In this document: in pieces, positions 9,950 to 23,500 of the stretch
Numbering within the stretch: the stretch's first letter is position 1
Layout: every line of letters starts with the position of its first letter
Origin: Armillaria gallica
Taxonomy: Eukaryota > Basidiomycota > Agaricomycetes > Agaricales > Physalacriaceae
Assembly: GCA_037576215.1 (NCBI GenBank)
Contig: JBANDB010000014.1
Coordinates: forward strand, 1,922,001-1,986,000
Direction of reading: 5' to 3'
Length of the DNA stretch: 64,000 nt
The notes under the pieces: generated by a model
Seen by the model: only the letters and a program-made list of their open reading frames with translations
What the model was told of the DNA's origin: nothing
The model's database searches: none
Made by a program: the position numbers and the translations under genes

Positions 9950-11317
9950 TGTTGTGGAGAATTGGGCTATACTGAAATTTTAGGCATTTCTAAGCGCACT
10001 TTTATATTCTGTATGGCCGTGGTATGCCGTCTCGTATTACTGGATATCGACAGGCTTTCTAAGTATCCCCGTGAGGAAAGCCCAACGGTATGTGGTATCC
10101 TTTGATCTAATAATGATGCGAGTAAGTTTTACTGTAACAGCACACCCTGTATCTATTTGCTTATGGTATGCTTCTCAGGCAGACTGAGCTGGTTTTACTT
10201 CAGACTGAAGCTCCAGACGACTACACGTGCGCTCGGAACGTCGCGGCCCCGCTATGATCGAATGGAACGTCAGATAGCCCTTACCCAAACCCTAAAGATA
10301 CCCCATCTGTGTACGAATTTTCCGACCTCGACGAGATCTGTAAGCCAGAGGGACTCGACATCGTAAGCGCAGCTATTTTATAATTTAAACCAGTCTGATC
10401 GCTTTGTATTCACGTGGGTTGTAATTCGCTCTCAGGAAGATGGTCATCTTTTGGAGTCCTTTCAGGCCCGGCCTATGACGCTGACGAATTGGCGGACTGA
10501 AGCTTGAAGCATAGGCTCGTAGTCACTTGAAGGTCCGGGCAAGCCGAGGGAGGACCGAAGTCCCGAAATCTATATTGCGATACCTTTCGAAGGTCGCAAA
10601 TATTACGTATCCGCGTACTCGTCGGTCCTGTAAGTATGACTACCGCTCTGAAGAGCTTGATATTGTTCCGAAGGTCCGCATGTCTTGATATCCTTCTTGC
10701 AGGCAAGGGGAGCGCGCAGACAGTGCTGGTTTCCTCAAGAAAATACGAGGTCATACGAAGAATATCCCGAGGCATGTTAATCCTGACTGATGTGGAGACG
10801 GAGACGTCCTCACAAACAACTATTAGCATAGGCACAAATACGATAACTTGTTCTCGAATGTTGCTCGCAATCAATGATACGCGAATCGGAGGATCGATTT
10901 TGCCACAGTGGCGACGAGTTACTTACGGGTGTCAAGGTTCGTTGGCGCTGCCGCCGCGTGGATGATATTTTCTTTGAAACATTTTCGAAGTTTCACAGCG
11001 GAAGTCACCTTTCTTGGCCAACTTATGAGAGCAGTGGTAGTTCATCACCATTGTTCAACTTAGGTGATTCATTATGAGCGCCAGCTTGCTGCGGCCCTGA
11101 GCTACTTATTGGTTCTACGAGAGCCCGAGTCGTGTGAAGCATACTTTTGTGAGAGCGTCAACATTCTGGGGAAACCATGGGGGCGATCGGCAAGCAGATC
11201 CGACGAGTCATCAACTTGTCCATCAATCCAAGAAATATCCTGACTAATACCCATTTCATTTTTCTCGCAGGTATCGTTTGACCGAATTGTGAATTTTCTC
11301 TGCGTTGTCCATCGTAG
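9950..11317. other. Mostly unassigned; possible N-terminal exon(s) of the transporter
   Basis: There is no confident gene. The stretch 10279-10362 reads as SPYPNPKDTPSVYEFSDL and a few more residues, ending at a good donor (GTAAGC). Low-complexity Pro/Ser/Asp sequence like this is typical of the disordered cytosolic N-terminus of the long fungal SulP proteins, so it may be an upstream exon of the gene annotated from 11318. The rest shows only short frames. Confidence 0.3.
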
Positions 11318-14123
11318 ATGGAGGTTGTCAGGTCTCGTTCAGCACGATGGATTTCGAACACTCCCGGACGATTATACCGTGCTCTTCCATCTGTGGTGCT
11401 CGGCACTTTATTCAATGTCCTTGATACCGGTATGAACTTGGCCATCCAAAATCTCGCTAGTGGAGCTCATCTTCCTGCTCTAGTGTCCACAGGGTTGCTC
11501 ATATTTCCGTCTGAGGAGGGCTCAAACGGAGTCTTTCAAGCCTTGCAAATACAGGGTCTGTCAATGTATATTATGAGGTATGCGCTACATCTCGTGTAAA
11601 AAATTTCGTCTCATTCTGTATATCAAGCACAATCCTGTCACAGGTAGCCATGACATTAGGCGGTTCGCGCTTTCCAGGAGCTCTGGGAGCAATGCTCATC
11701 GAAATACTGCCGTTTCTGAGAGGCATTGGCAGCGATATCCGCGATCTTCTTGGTCCCGACAACCCTTCTTTAGTCCCGACAGTCTTTGCCGCATATGCAA
11801 TGTCCAGTTTTCTGATTGGTTTTGCCTTCATCATTTTAGGACTACTCAAGTTGGGAAATCTTGTATGTCTAATTTGATTGCTGTTTCAACCATGGTCCTT
11901 ACAGGACACACGAAGGTCGCTTATTTCCCTCAGACTGTCCTTACGGGCGCTATCGGTGCTATCGGACTTTCATTGTTTATCCTCGGGCTAGGGCTCATGC
12001 TTCCACCATCCTCACCGGCGCTTACACTTTCCTCAGCTGGCTCCGTCCTGTTCAATTCCTCACACCTTCCGCTCCTTGTGGCTTCATTCTTTCCCGCACT
12101 TATCTTGTCGGTGTCTACACGATCTCAGCTCATCAATCGCTGGACGCGTGGTATGGTGCAGAACGCTTACTATGTGCCCTGTTACCTGTTTTCCATTCCA
12201 TTAATCTTTTGGATCATAATCGGGGCACTGCATTGTCCTAGAGACACCCTTGTGGCCAATGGTTGGCTCTTTAGAGTTGACGCATCGGCAACACGTGGAA
12301 GCGGCATTGGGACTGCGTGGATCTATTGGCGAGAGTTTGATTTCTCCAAGGTCGAATGGTGGGCGATGAAAAATGCGATTGAAAATATTGTGCTTTTGGT
12401 CGTGATTGGCGTCTTGAATCTGCCCATATATGTCCCTGCACTGGCATTCAGTTTGAACGTGCCTTACGATATGAACCACGAATTTTTCGGTCAAGGCGCC
12501 GCCAACATCCTGGCAGGAATAGCGGGAACGGCCCCCAACATCTTGGTTGGTCGCTAGTTGTATTGTGATCTATTATTTCTCTGATTTGCTGAGTTAGCAA
12601 TATTCCTATTCGGTTTTCTTCACTCGCGCCAACGGTGGCCGTTTCGAAGCAGCTCTTGTAACACTGTTTACCTTCGTCTTGTTTCTTACCTCGGGGCTCC
12701 TCCTTCCGTACGTTCCGACTGTGTTAGCATCGGCCCTGGTTCTTTTTCTCGGTATCGAGCTCCTTCTTGAGGCTGTATGGGAGTCTGCCAAGACTCTGCT
12801 TTGGCTCGAATGGAGTATCGTTGTGGGAACTCTGATGGCATGCACATTTTTAGGCTTCGCGGAAGGATTTGGTGTTGGAATTGGGGCTGCCATAGTCGTC
12901 TATTTTGTGTATGGGGTCGTCGACTCGGTAAGTCTCTTGAAAGCTGTCTTTATGGACTGGCGCTTATTTCCCTTGAATAGCGTGCACGCGTTATGAAATG
13001 GGAGGAATGGAACGAAACACATATGCACCAGAGTCAAGAACAAGAACAACACACACCTACGCATCGTATTTCCCCGCTCAATCACACCCCTTCGGCGGCT
13101 TACCCGCTTACGAACGTCACTCTTACCGACATCGAGACCGGCGGATCCTTGGAGAAGAATTATGCCGAGTGCTTGCTACGAGACATCAACGTGCGCGTTG
13201 TGGTTCTCTCAGGATATGTTTGTAGGTCGATTCATCATTCGCCTGAAAATACCTCTCATAAGGCATATTCGAAGGTTTTGCAACCATCCCATCTCTAGAA
13301 AACCAGCTTCTCGACACGAAGACGCAACTGGCATTCATTATTGTTGATTTGTCGACGGTTCACCGCCTTGAGACTGCTGCCGCGCAATGCTTTCAGCGCG
13401 CGGTGCGTGATTTAGCGCCCCGATCTACAGTTTTGGTACTCTGCGGAATCCAGAAAGGCTCCGGAGCCCACGCAGACTTTGACCGAGCTGGAGTAGACTT
13501 AACTTTCGACTACGAGAAGGGAGGAGTGGCGCCGGAAAGGGGTATCCTCTCATTTAGGACACGCGGAGACGCGTTGACTTGGTGTGAACGCCAGAGTGAG
13601 GTCGTGCTAGAAAAAAGTATCTCTTGGCGACTCTCCTTATTGAAACCTGAAGCTAATATTCCTCTGAAGACGTCATTGGACCAATGCCTCATGCCGATGT
13701 ATATCGCAAGTTCTGTAAACTATTTGACTTTGACTTGGGGACTTTGCTTGAGAACGGTAGGGTTACCGATGACAGCTCAGAGTCCATTGACACTGTTCCA
13801 CCTCCCGTAAATGATATCAATGCCTTTATCAGCATGGGCGCACATCTGAAATGTTATGCTCCTGGACAGAGCATCGCGCATACAAGTGAGTTTTGTCTGC
13901 AATCATTGTAGAATGCTTCTGAGAAGTCTTGAATGCAGGTGATATCGATCGTATCGTCTTCTTTGTCGAAGGACATGCCAATGTCATACATATAAACCAT
14001 CAACGCGCCCTTCCTTCCGTCGTTTCTATTGATGCTGCCAGAAGAAAGCTTTCGATTCATGAAACGACGGGTATGGTCACATTTTCGGCCAGTTCCGGGG
14101 CCGAAGACCTTATCTTCTGGTGA
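11318..14123 (+). CDS. SulP-family transporter with STAS and cNMP-binding-like domain
   Basis: Nine exons (11318-11429, 11484-11593, 11644-11862, 11916-12545, 12598-12927, 12981-13221, 13263-13616, 13670-13885, 13939-14123) give 2397 bp, 798 aa. Order: SulP membrane domain beginning at LPSVVLGTLFNVLD, with GGSRFPGALGAMLIE and FFTRANGGRFEA; a STAS domain (FATIPSLENQLLDTK, IIVDLSTVHRLETAAA); then a partial cyclic-nucleotide-binding-like fold (FISMGAHLKCYAPGQSI, IVFFVEGHANVIHIN). This arrangement is that of yeast YGR125W (vacuolar Vsb1, basic amino acid uptake) rather than plasma-membrane sulfate permeases. The C-terminal domain stops early, about 60 residues after the GHANVI strand, so either the last exon is missed or the domain is truncated. 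The true start is probably upstream because relatives have a long cytosolic N-terminus. Confidence 0.85.
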
Positions 14124-14416
14124 TATACTGGATTGCGATGAGAGAAAACGGTCCAGGTCTTGGCTCGGTCGCAGTGTGTTACCGTAGAGCTTGACGTTAC
14201 ATCGAGTAGCGTGTTAACTAGATGGGCACATGATAGAGCTAAAATGGAAGACCAATAGCAGATAGAAAAGACGGTCATCATAGATATACTAGCATTTTTT
14301 TTTACTGTAGACAGCTAGAAATTCAGACGGAGTGCAAGTCAAGCAAAAGTCGCCGGATTCCGGACCGATTGTGCCGCTCGCTTTTTGTCCTTTACCACGA
14401 CTCGGACTCGAACAGA

Positions 14417-15502
14417 ATGGCCGACGATGAGTTAGGACTGGATTCCATGTTTCCTGTACGTTGTCTTCTAAGAAACGCCACGACATCCTCCGACGCCTGC
14501 TATAGGAGCCCCCTCGGCCACCAACTCCAGATCCAACGTTCTCCATCTACAAACGTGAAAAGGCGTCTGGCTCAGTAGATGATTGGTCTGAATTAAGTAT
14601 CAGATTAGTTGGGACGCATCCATTATGGGGGCATCACTTGTAAGTACGTAGAGCTTTGACGCACTTCTGGTGACAGTCTCATCTCATCTAAATCTAGATG
14701 GAATTCTGCCCGCTCAATAGCAGCATACTTGGATAATCATCCAGATCTATACGTCGATGGTTCTGTGCTCGAATTAGGCGCAGGTGGTGGGCTACCTTCC
14801 ATTGTCACTGCCAATAATGGTGCGGAAAAGGTGCGTTCTGTCCACTGTCCTGCGATGGTGTTTATATCTTGATAAAAATAGGTCATTTTGACTGATTATC
14901 CGGACGCGGACCTGATAAAAAACATGGAGTTCAACGTCGATAAGAATGTACTACCATCTTGCAAGCAGCATGTTTCCGTGCAGGTGTGCATTGCGTATTG
15001 AACCATTTCATACAACAATGCTTATGACTCGCAGGGCTTCATCTGGGGCACATCAGTTCAGCCTCTCTTATCTTCGTTGTCGAACACGAATGGCTTTAAT
15101 CTCATAATCCTCTCAGATCTAATCTTTAACCATTCCCAGGTACGTCCATTTAGAATCGAAGAATTTCGAGTCACCGCGCCCTGAACCATTATACAGCATG
15201 ATGCCCTGCTGAATACTTGCGAACAAGTGTTACTGCCTCACGGGCCTCAAAGTACACCGTCAGTGCTAGTTTTCTACACTCACCATCGACCACATCTCGC
15301 AAATCGGGACATGGAATTCTTTACGGAGGCGCAGAGCAGAGGATGGCACTGCGAAGAGATTCTCACGCAGAAATTTGAGGTATGTCTCTTGCCCAACATC
15401 AGAAAAATTTTCATAAGTTTTTTTTAGCCCATGTTTCCCGATGACCCGGGTGAAGAAGAAATCAGAGCGACTGTCCATGGCTGGAAGCTGACTCGCCTAT
15501 AA
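14417..15502 (+). CDS. EFM7: Protein N-terminal and lysine methyltransferase EFM7 (Nnt1)
   Basis: Seven exons (14417-14455, 14506-14639, 14698-14830, 14882-14983, 15035-15139, 15197-15379, 15428-15502) sum to 771 bp, 256 aa. It is a seven-beta-strand methyltransferase. The motifs of the Efm7/Nnt1 group are all present: GTHPLWGHHLWNSAR, the SAM-binding VLELGAGGGLPS, VILTDYPDADLIKNM, IILSDLIFNHSQHDALL and VLVFYTHHRPHLANRD, ending in VHGWKLTRL. In yeast this enzyme methylates the N-terminus and Lys3 of elongation factor 1A; the same role is inferred here. Length and ends match the family and no break was seen. Confidence 0.93.
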
Positions 15503-18253
15503 CGCATGTTCCGTACGCTAAACCGCTGTTCGAAGACCATTCTGCGTGTTGGGCACGCATCTTCTCATAGAGAATGGCCAAGGCTCGCGAAGATTGCATT
15601 CAAAGCAAAGGTGTATACATATCTCCATGGATCCATGGCTCTTGCTTCATTGTCTCTCGCTACATCTTCTCTCGGTTACAATAAACTTCGAAAAAAATCG
15701 CGGCCTTACGAAAATCGCGGTTTTCGAGACCTGTCACTTCTTGTAACGCGTAGAAGGCTGGGAACACCATGCCAAGTTTCTGGAGTCTCTACATTTACGG
15801 AACACTAGCCGTGCTCCCAAGCCTTATGGATTTTTTCTATCGCTTACTTTTTCAGACAGACATGAAGATCAAGTTTTTACTCCAAAATGATCCTATACTA
15901 AGAATACTTTTCCTTCAACGCATTTGTAAGGTCTTGGGCGAAGATCGCTACCTCGGCTCGTCACGCCATGTTCGTTTTAGCCCCGCGACACTACAAATCA
16001 ATTGGGCTTTCCCTCGTTTCCCATGGCATGTCACGGTGGCGTGTGCTGTCTCCGCGAGTTTCCCACTGACATCGTAAGAAGCCGTCTGTCCATGGTTTAT
16101 GTACTAATTTTTCCTGTCTGAATTAGGTCAATCAATCATGCTAATGATCAACGGAATACGCATATATGCGAAGCGACTAGGGCAAGCGTTAGTTAAGCAC
16201 TCGATAAATCCCTCAACGTAGAATGTGAGGCGTGCCTTCATCGAATAGCCTCCAGATCTGAGGCCTCAATCGCCAATTCTGAGTTCATGGCCTTTCAAGT
16301 TTCGAGCGTGAGACGATAGATTTGTTTGACATTTCAGAAAGGTAAGTTTATAGATGTTAATTAAAAATCAGACATCTGTCTTCTTCTGACAAGCCGGCTC
16401 GAGTTTGTGTACAGCGAATTTCCTCAGCAAGCTCAATGCGGTATCTCTGAAAGGATTTGGCTATTGTTTCTTTCCGTCCCGACAGTGATGACAGCTCTAA
16501 AACTCTGACCAACGGAGAAATGAAGTCGGTGTTGGTCAATGCCATCGATGACCACGGGGAAGAACTGTTGAACGGCGATTCTGCCCGTATTTTTTTTCTG
16601 ATAAAAATATCTATAAGAGCGAGACCCATGGTGCATCCTGGTTAGACCACTCGCCATCAGTATCACCCTACTTTCAGTATGTCTCCGACACTATTACTAG
16701 GAATGCATCTACCACTAGCAGCGGATATCGGACTATTCGCTTGGGACCGCCGCTGGCTAAACGACCTCGGGGCAGGATCTAAATCGACAGACTTTGTCTG
16801 CATGTCGGGGTCACTATACCTGTTCCATTCGCTACCATTGCTCCCGAGGAGAACTCATTCTTTGCGACTACGGCTACGCAGGCGCGCGACAGCTTTGAAT
16901 TCGTCGTCGGGCGAAACAGCGGTCTTCGATAGTGCTTGGTTACCAGCCTCAATTTCGACGTCCTTCGAGTAATTTTGACATATGCGCAGGGGACAGCTAG
17001 ACACTCCCGAATGTCTAAGCATCGCAAATTGTCGGCCGCTCTTTGAACTTGCGTTTTTTGGGCTTCACCGACGTCGCTCTGTTAACGAGGACGCGGACGC
17101 CGTTAGAATGTCAAACTCTGGACTACGGCGAACAAGAGCGAAGTCTTTAAACTGGTCTCGAGTAGCGATTGCTCTGTTTCTGGTTTACTTGCTGGTTGCT
17201 CTTGGTCCTCGATTGACCACATTCGCCGCTTCATTACCACCTTGGCCCTGCAGCCGCAGTGTGAACGCACGTAAGTATGCGTCATGAATCCTAAGAGCGC
17301 GCTAGTGCCAATCTCGCATGATTTCAAAGTATGCCGGAATGGCGTGTTTAACATTCCCACAATTGGAAAGCGTGCAACATTCATTTAATATGATTTATCC
17401 GAGGATCCCGCGTTACATACAGCCTGTGTCACAGCTGTTTCAGCTTCGTTTTAACCCTCATCGACTTGGATTGCCTACAATGTGCGGTTACCTGTACACT
17501 ATCAAGTGTACTCGAGTTATGGTAGGCTAGTTCTGACTCGCGAGCTCCTTCCGAGTGGTTCATAAATATTGGACGGACTTACCCGGCGGACGTATTGCGT
17601 TGTACATATTAGCGTATGATAACCGGATGGACATTGACGGCGCCGACGTAGGGCCTCGGAACGCACCAATGTCAAAGCTTCTCTTCTAGTAGCTATTTTG
17701 CGCCGCCGGCAAGACCTCCTTACTCCGCTTAAAACTAACTGCAGGGTACTCGTGCGACTACTACTACTACTCGCGAGTTGCATGCAGATGCCTTATAGTT
17801 ACCCCCTCAGTTCTGAATCCTTTTTACTTCGTATGTAGTTTGCCCGGCGTACTACACGTATATTCAATTGAAAGGAGGCAAATTAAGTAGTGATAAGATC
17901 AGTGCAGCTGATAATAATCCCGTTATTATGCAATTTGCTCCACAACGTTGTTGACGCACTCCCTGATCCTCGTCTGTGCGGCTGGCTGGTGTATTCTGGG
18001 ATTTGTTCTGTCCGGCTCCTGCGCCTAGGTCTTTTCGTCCTAATTTACAGCATGGAACACCTGCCAAGTGGCTTACGAAATACGGACCATCAGGAACAGC
18101 TGACCCTAAGATGATCTCGAGCAAATCTCGAGCCAAGTTTGTGACCGGTCAATCTTGTCCGAACTTTTTTCGTTGCGAGGCATGCTCTCTGCTCTATAGC
18201 TCTGCGATTTACTGGGATTCACTCTTTTGTACACGATCCTTACCTCTTGACCA
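15503..18253. other. Long region without a recognisable gene
   Basis: Apart from the possible exons at 16457-17287, listed separately, I see only short frames in all six readings and no repeat or transposon ends. It lies between EFM7 and the amylase and includes the amylase promoter. Confidence 0.45.
16457..17287 (+). other. Possible multi-exon gene of unknown function
   Basis: Successive plus-strand segments in different frames have coding-like composition: SDSDDSSKTLTNGEMKSVLV (around 16490-16550), HGASWLDHSPSVSPYFQYVS (16630-16690), VGVTIPVPFATIAPEENSFF (16803-16862) and a hydrophobic span VAIALFLVYLLVALG (about 17166-17210). Joined by short introns they could form a protein with one membrane helix. 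I could not connect them convincingly and do not recognise the family. Chance frames remain possible. Confidence 0.25.
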
Positions 18254-20188
18254 ATGCGTCTGCACTGGCCTCTCACTCTCCTTCCGCTTGTCCTTCCTCA
18301 TGCCTTCGCTGCTACCGCTGACCAGTGGAGGGGTAGAAGTATATACCAGTGCGCGATATCTGTCTTTTCCTAGCAGCACGGTGCTCATTACTTCTAGAAT
18401 AATAACTGACCGTTTCGCTCTTGTGGACGGTGCCAACCTCGATGCCTGCAATCCTGGTGACCAGGACTACTGTGGAGGCACCTGGAATACGTGCGTGCTG
18501 TCATCTATTCGGTTGTCCCGCCTTTCCCTAATCTTCCCCCAAGCCTCCGAAATAAACTCGACTACATCCAGAATGCGGGTTTCACTGCAAGTGAGTCTAG
18601 ATTCGCAGTCTACATGGCATAGCCTGACCGCCTTGTAGTATGGATATCGCCAGTGAACCAAAACTACGAAGGCGATAGAACCGCCTATGGATACCCCTAC
18701 CACGGCTACTGGATCGCCGATATTACCCAGTTGAACGACCGCTTTGGAACCGAAGACGATCTAAAGGCACTCATCGCTGACTTGCACGCCAGGGACATGT
18801 ATCTGATGGTCGACGTAGTCGTCAATAATGTTGTAAGTGTAAACTACTCGTGTCTCGAGACCCGCCTACACGTTGTAAACAGATGGCTACCTCCACCACC
18901 CCCGACTACTCAGGTTACATGTTCAAAGACTCCTCGTACTACCATCCGTACTGCCCAATTGATTGGGGCAACACTACGTCCGAGCAACATTGCTGGCTCG
19001 GTGACGAGAAGGTCACACTGCCTGATCTTGATACCACTAACCCCACAGTGGTTTCAGGATATACCGACTGGATCAAGAAGTTTGTTCAAGAATATGATAT
19101 TGATGGGCTTCGAATCGATGCCGCGAAGCACGTCGACATGGAATTTTGGCCGCAATTTTGCGGTAGTGCAGGTAAAAGATGCATCATTCATTCATCATGT
19201 GATCAAAAGATCTTATGTTTTTTTTCTCTTCACGGCAGGCGTATTTTGCATGGGTGAAGTGTTCGGTGGCATTGATGTAGAACCGGTTGCCCAATATCAG
19301 GGGCCACAGGGTCTCGATTCCGTGCTCAACTTCCCCCTGCAGTCAGCACTTCTGGCCGCATTCCAGATACCTGGCGCCCTCAATGTGACTGCCCTCGCCG
19401 ACGTCTTTGACCAGAGCAAAAAATTGTACGCTGATACGACTCTACTGGGCAACTTTTTGGAGAACCAGGACGTCTCACGGTGGGCGAATCTCAGCGTGGA
19501 CCCGCAAACCATGTAGTAAGTGACTCTTATTGCCACCGGAGTCCATCTGATGGTATTTTCCAGCAATGCCATGACGTTCACATTCATGTCTGATGGCATT
19601 CCTATCGTATACTATGGTCAAGAACAACACTTCTCTGGAAGTGGTGATCCATATAATCGAGAACCCCTTTGGCCTTCTGGATATCAGCAGACAGACGCCT
19701 ATACTATCATCCAGAAACTCAATTCCGCGCGCAATTTTCTTGTCTCCAATGCCTCACAGACTGATTGGCTTACATCGGAGACAGAGATTCTCACCCAGTC
19801 ACCCCACGGCATCGCTATTATGAAAGGACCTGTTATCACCATTCTCACGAACATCGGATCACCAGCACAGAATGGGACGAATATTGCAGTCGTAACACCC
19901 TATGACAGCGAGACTGCCTTCTTCGATATATTTGATTGCGATCAATGGGTCGTAGGGAGTGGAGGATCCTTGGATGTTGAGTACACGAAAGGCGGCAGGC
20001 CGGTCGTGTTGGTGAGGTCTGATGTGTTGGAGCTGTCGGACATTTGTACCGACCAAGTGGGTGTCGGTATCGTCCATGCGGCCGGCGCCAGTGCAGCATC
20101 TACGTCGAATGGTGCCAGGGTAGGCATCCCACAGCTGGCATGGTGGTGGGCGGCGTTGATACTGTCAACATTCTGGTTGTGGACATAA
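18254..20188 (+). CDS. Secreted, GPI-anchored GH13 alpha-amylase
   Basis: Seven exons (18254-18348, 18398-18490, 18544-18590, 18639-18832, 18883-19171, 19239-19515, 19564-20188) give 1620 bp, 539 aa. A signal peptide (LTLLPLVLPHAFA) precedes mature AADQWRGRSIYQ. The GH13 barrel shows QIITDRFA, GFTAIWISPVNQN, region I DVVVNNV, region II GLRIDAAKHV (nucleophile Asp), region III GEVFGG (acid/base Glu) and region IV FLENQDVSR. This is the fungal Taka-amylase type, which cleaves internal alpha-1,4 bonds of starch. After the C-terminal beta domain come a Ser/Ala/Gly segment and a terminal hydrophobic tail (LAWWWAALILSTFWLWT) ending at the stop, which predicts GPI anchoring to membrane or wall. Such anchored amylases are often linked to alpha-glucan wall metabolism. 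It appears intact. Confidence 0.93.
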
Positions 20189-20543
20189 CGGACTGAGTGT
20201 TTATCGACTCTAATTCTGGACGGAGGAACTCTGGATTTTATTCTCTCTTCGACTGTGGTTGTATTTTTCCCTTTGTCAATAGTTGCCTGTCAATACCGCC
20301 TCTTGTATATTACCTCTCGACCTGTTTGTCAAATATAATAACCAGGTATTCCTCCTCTTGTATTTGAATTCCTTTTGGCGGTGCGGGGCGACGCGTGGAT
20401 TGGTATCGAATGTTGCCTTTTCGGGACGGCCAGTTCGCTCCCGTTCGCTCGAAATCCTGTATTGCATTATTACCACAATCGGCATCGCCTTCGACGTTGC
20501 CAACGCCTGGCGTGCTTCCTGTCTAGCTTGACCTCTTACTGCC
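20189..20543. other. Intergenic, no gene seen
   Basis: Amylase 3' UTR and Hook promoter; no coding frame was recognised. Confidence 0.55.
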
Positions 20544-23500
20544 ATGTCCGAGCCGGCAAGGACAGGCAGAGAGCTCGACGCCTTTTTCAACTTTTTCGCT
20601 ACTTTCTCCTTGTCTCGACCAGTCGCGACCGCTGCCGACCTCAGCGATGGCGCGCCCTTGTTCGAGATTCTCTCGTTGGTGTATGTATCGCTCTACTGGC
20701 GCACAGAATTTCCATTTTACCCTATGCCACAGTGACGCCGACTACTTCCGCCAATCCTCACAACAACCGGCATTATCAGAGAACTGGATTCTACGCTTTA
20801 GCGCCCTGAAACGGCTGTATCGACTAATAACACAGTATTTCTCGGATGTCCTACAGAAACCGACAAGCAGTCTCGACGTGCCTAACCTTTCGACAATGGC
20901 CAAGGATCATGACATTACTGCGACCCTCATTATGTGTCGGTTGACCATTGCCATCGGTGTGCAGTGTGAGAGGAACAAGGAGTTTATTGAGAAGATACAG
21001 GGTCTGAGCGAAGTAGACCAACACACACTTATGAAGGCCATCGAGCAGGTGCGTGATAGCCGCCGATCTACAGAGAAGTGCTAACAGGGAATAGGTGATG
21101 ACCCGTATATCGAACAGCCCCGACGGCCTTGAGCAATCGGAAACCAGTGTAACCGAGTGCGTTGCTTCCACATTCAAATCGATCCATTCCTCAACTACCA
21201 TCTCCTTAGAGACGACCACTATTATCGAATTCAGTCAGAACGGAGTCAAATTTTGTCCGAGAAAGAGACATTAGAGAAGGTGTACCAAACTCTGCTTGAC
21301 GAGCACCGTGTGTTGCAAACCAACTATGATGATGTTGTCTCAGAAAAGGATGACATGCAAGCACGACTGCGAGAAGCAAGACATGATGCAGAGTCACGGC
21401 GGAACGACAAGGCGGATGGTATGATGAGGGCTGAAATAGACAGGCTTCGTGCTGAGTTGTACGTGATCTTTTTCGATGACGTTGATCTCTTATTAATTGT
21501 ATGTAAAGACAGAAGAGCGAAGACAACCTGGCTGTTGCAGAAACAGAGCTGGACAGGCTGACCACGTTTGTGACCGACCTCACGAAGAAGCTGGAAGAAC
21601 TGCAGATAAAGGCGGACGAAACAGACCGGCTAAAGGATCAGGTGGATGAGTGCGCTTAGGTTCTTGAGAGAGAGGATGCTTGCTGATGATATTCAAAGGT
21701 ACAAACATGCGTCGGACAAGTTGAGGAAGACCGAGAATGTAATGGAAAAGTACAAGAAGAAGCTGCAAGAGGGAGCAGACCTCCGTTTACAGCTCAAGGT
21801 CAGTCATTATCCCCGGTCATTTGATACTACAGGAATAACCCTTACTGCGTAGAATCTCGAACGCGAAAATGCCGATTTGATCAATACGAACGCGACACTG
21901 GAGGAAGAGAATCGAAAAGCCTCCACATATAAGCCTCTGTTAGACTCTTATAAAACGCAGGTATCGGAATTAGAGGCGAAAGTATCTGCACGGGCACAAG
22001 AGATCAACACGCTCGCATTTGAGCTGGAACAGGCCAAGGAGAAGGTCAAGAGGCAAGAGAGGGAGAGGGAAAAGGATCAGGAGACACTGGATTTATATCA
22101 GGAACGAGTTCGGGAGCTGGAGCTGTCTTCACATCGACCTGTTGCTAAGCCTGAGCGGAAGGAAACCTCTGACAGTTCGTTTACAGAAGCTGAGCTGCTG
22201 GAAACTGTCATTGGCGAAGACGATGTTGATCAGGGGTTGGGAGGAGAGCTAGACGACGCAATTACGGGGACGACAATGACGGACCTGAAGTTGCAGATAC
22301 GGAAGCTGAAGCGAGAGCTCGAAGGTGTGAGGAAGAACGAGGCCGATGCCAGTCGAGTTCTGGTGCTCGAAAACCTATTAGAGGACGCCAACAGGATGAA
22401 GGCGCGATATGAGAGCGATTACTTGGCTGCTCATCGCGAGAAACTAATGTTGCAGCGAGACCTAGAGGACATTCGGAGTGGAAAGTCTATGGGCGATGGG
22501 TATGTTCTTTGCTTGTTTCTTTCCTTCTTCGGGTACTATTAATTTTATTTGATATAGTGCCGAGGCTGCCATCGCTCTTCGCCAAACGCTAAATGAAACT
22601 GTAGAACAGCTGGATGTTTTGCGTAAGGAGTTCGCTGAGCTCGAAGTCAAACTCGAGACTCAGAGTAGGGAGCTCACTATTGCGAAGTCTGATCGTCAGT
22701 CACATTTCGCCTCTTCTCTTGCTACTTATCTACCTACATACCTACCGTTGATATCTGACTGAAATTGGTCTTATTCAGTCACCCTTGTGAACAAGGACCA
22801 ACTCGACATACTCGCGACCCTACGAGACTCTGTTAACGAAGACAAGGTGGCCCTCGAAGCAGATGTCCAGCGGCTACAGAAGCAGAATAAAGAGCTCGCT
22901 GATAAGAACCGCATGCAGCTGGAGCAGGTCAATGCGCTCCTGCTTGAGAAAGTCACTTTACAGAGCGAGGGAATCGGCCAGAGGGAGAAGATGCTACAGC
23001 GCGAACGTGACTTTGGGTGAGTTCTTTTTTTAGCGCCACGGGAGACGTTGACGTGACTTACGAGATTCGATGAAACGCAGGGACCTTCGTGCGTCGTTAT
23101 CTGGCAAGGATCTCCCGGATGACATCAAGTCTCGTCTACTCGCACTGCATGAGGAGAACGTTACATTAAAAGAGTCATTCAAGACCTCGCAAGAGAAGCT
23201 GCAGAAAGCCAGGCAATTTATCAAAGAGCAGGACAGGCTGTTCAAGGAAGAGCATGCTTCCAAGGCAGGGTCATCCTCGGTAACATTATGTGCTGTTATC
23301 AGTTGAACACAAGCTCACAACCGCATTAGGGAACGTTCGAAGAAGCCGAGGCAAGCTTCCGGTCCCAAATCAAGATCTTGGAGGAAGACCTCGCTCGTCA
23401 GAAAGTAAATATTTACCTTTTTAGGCTCGTCGAGGACGACTAACGGACCTTCTTTAGCACCTAATGCAGGATATGACACGTCGATACCGGCGAGAACAAG

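Noticed and set aside
10473..10965. Overlapping frames on both strands upstream of the SulP gene
   Set aside because: Mutual shadows with no family resemblance; only the nearby 10279-10362 segment seemed worth a note.
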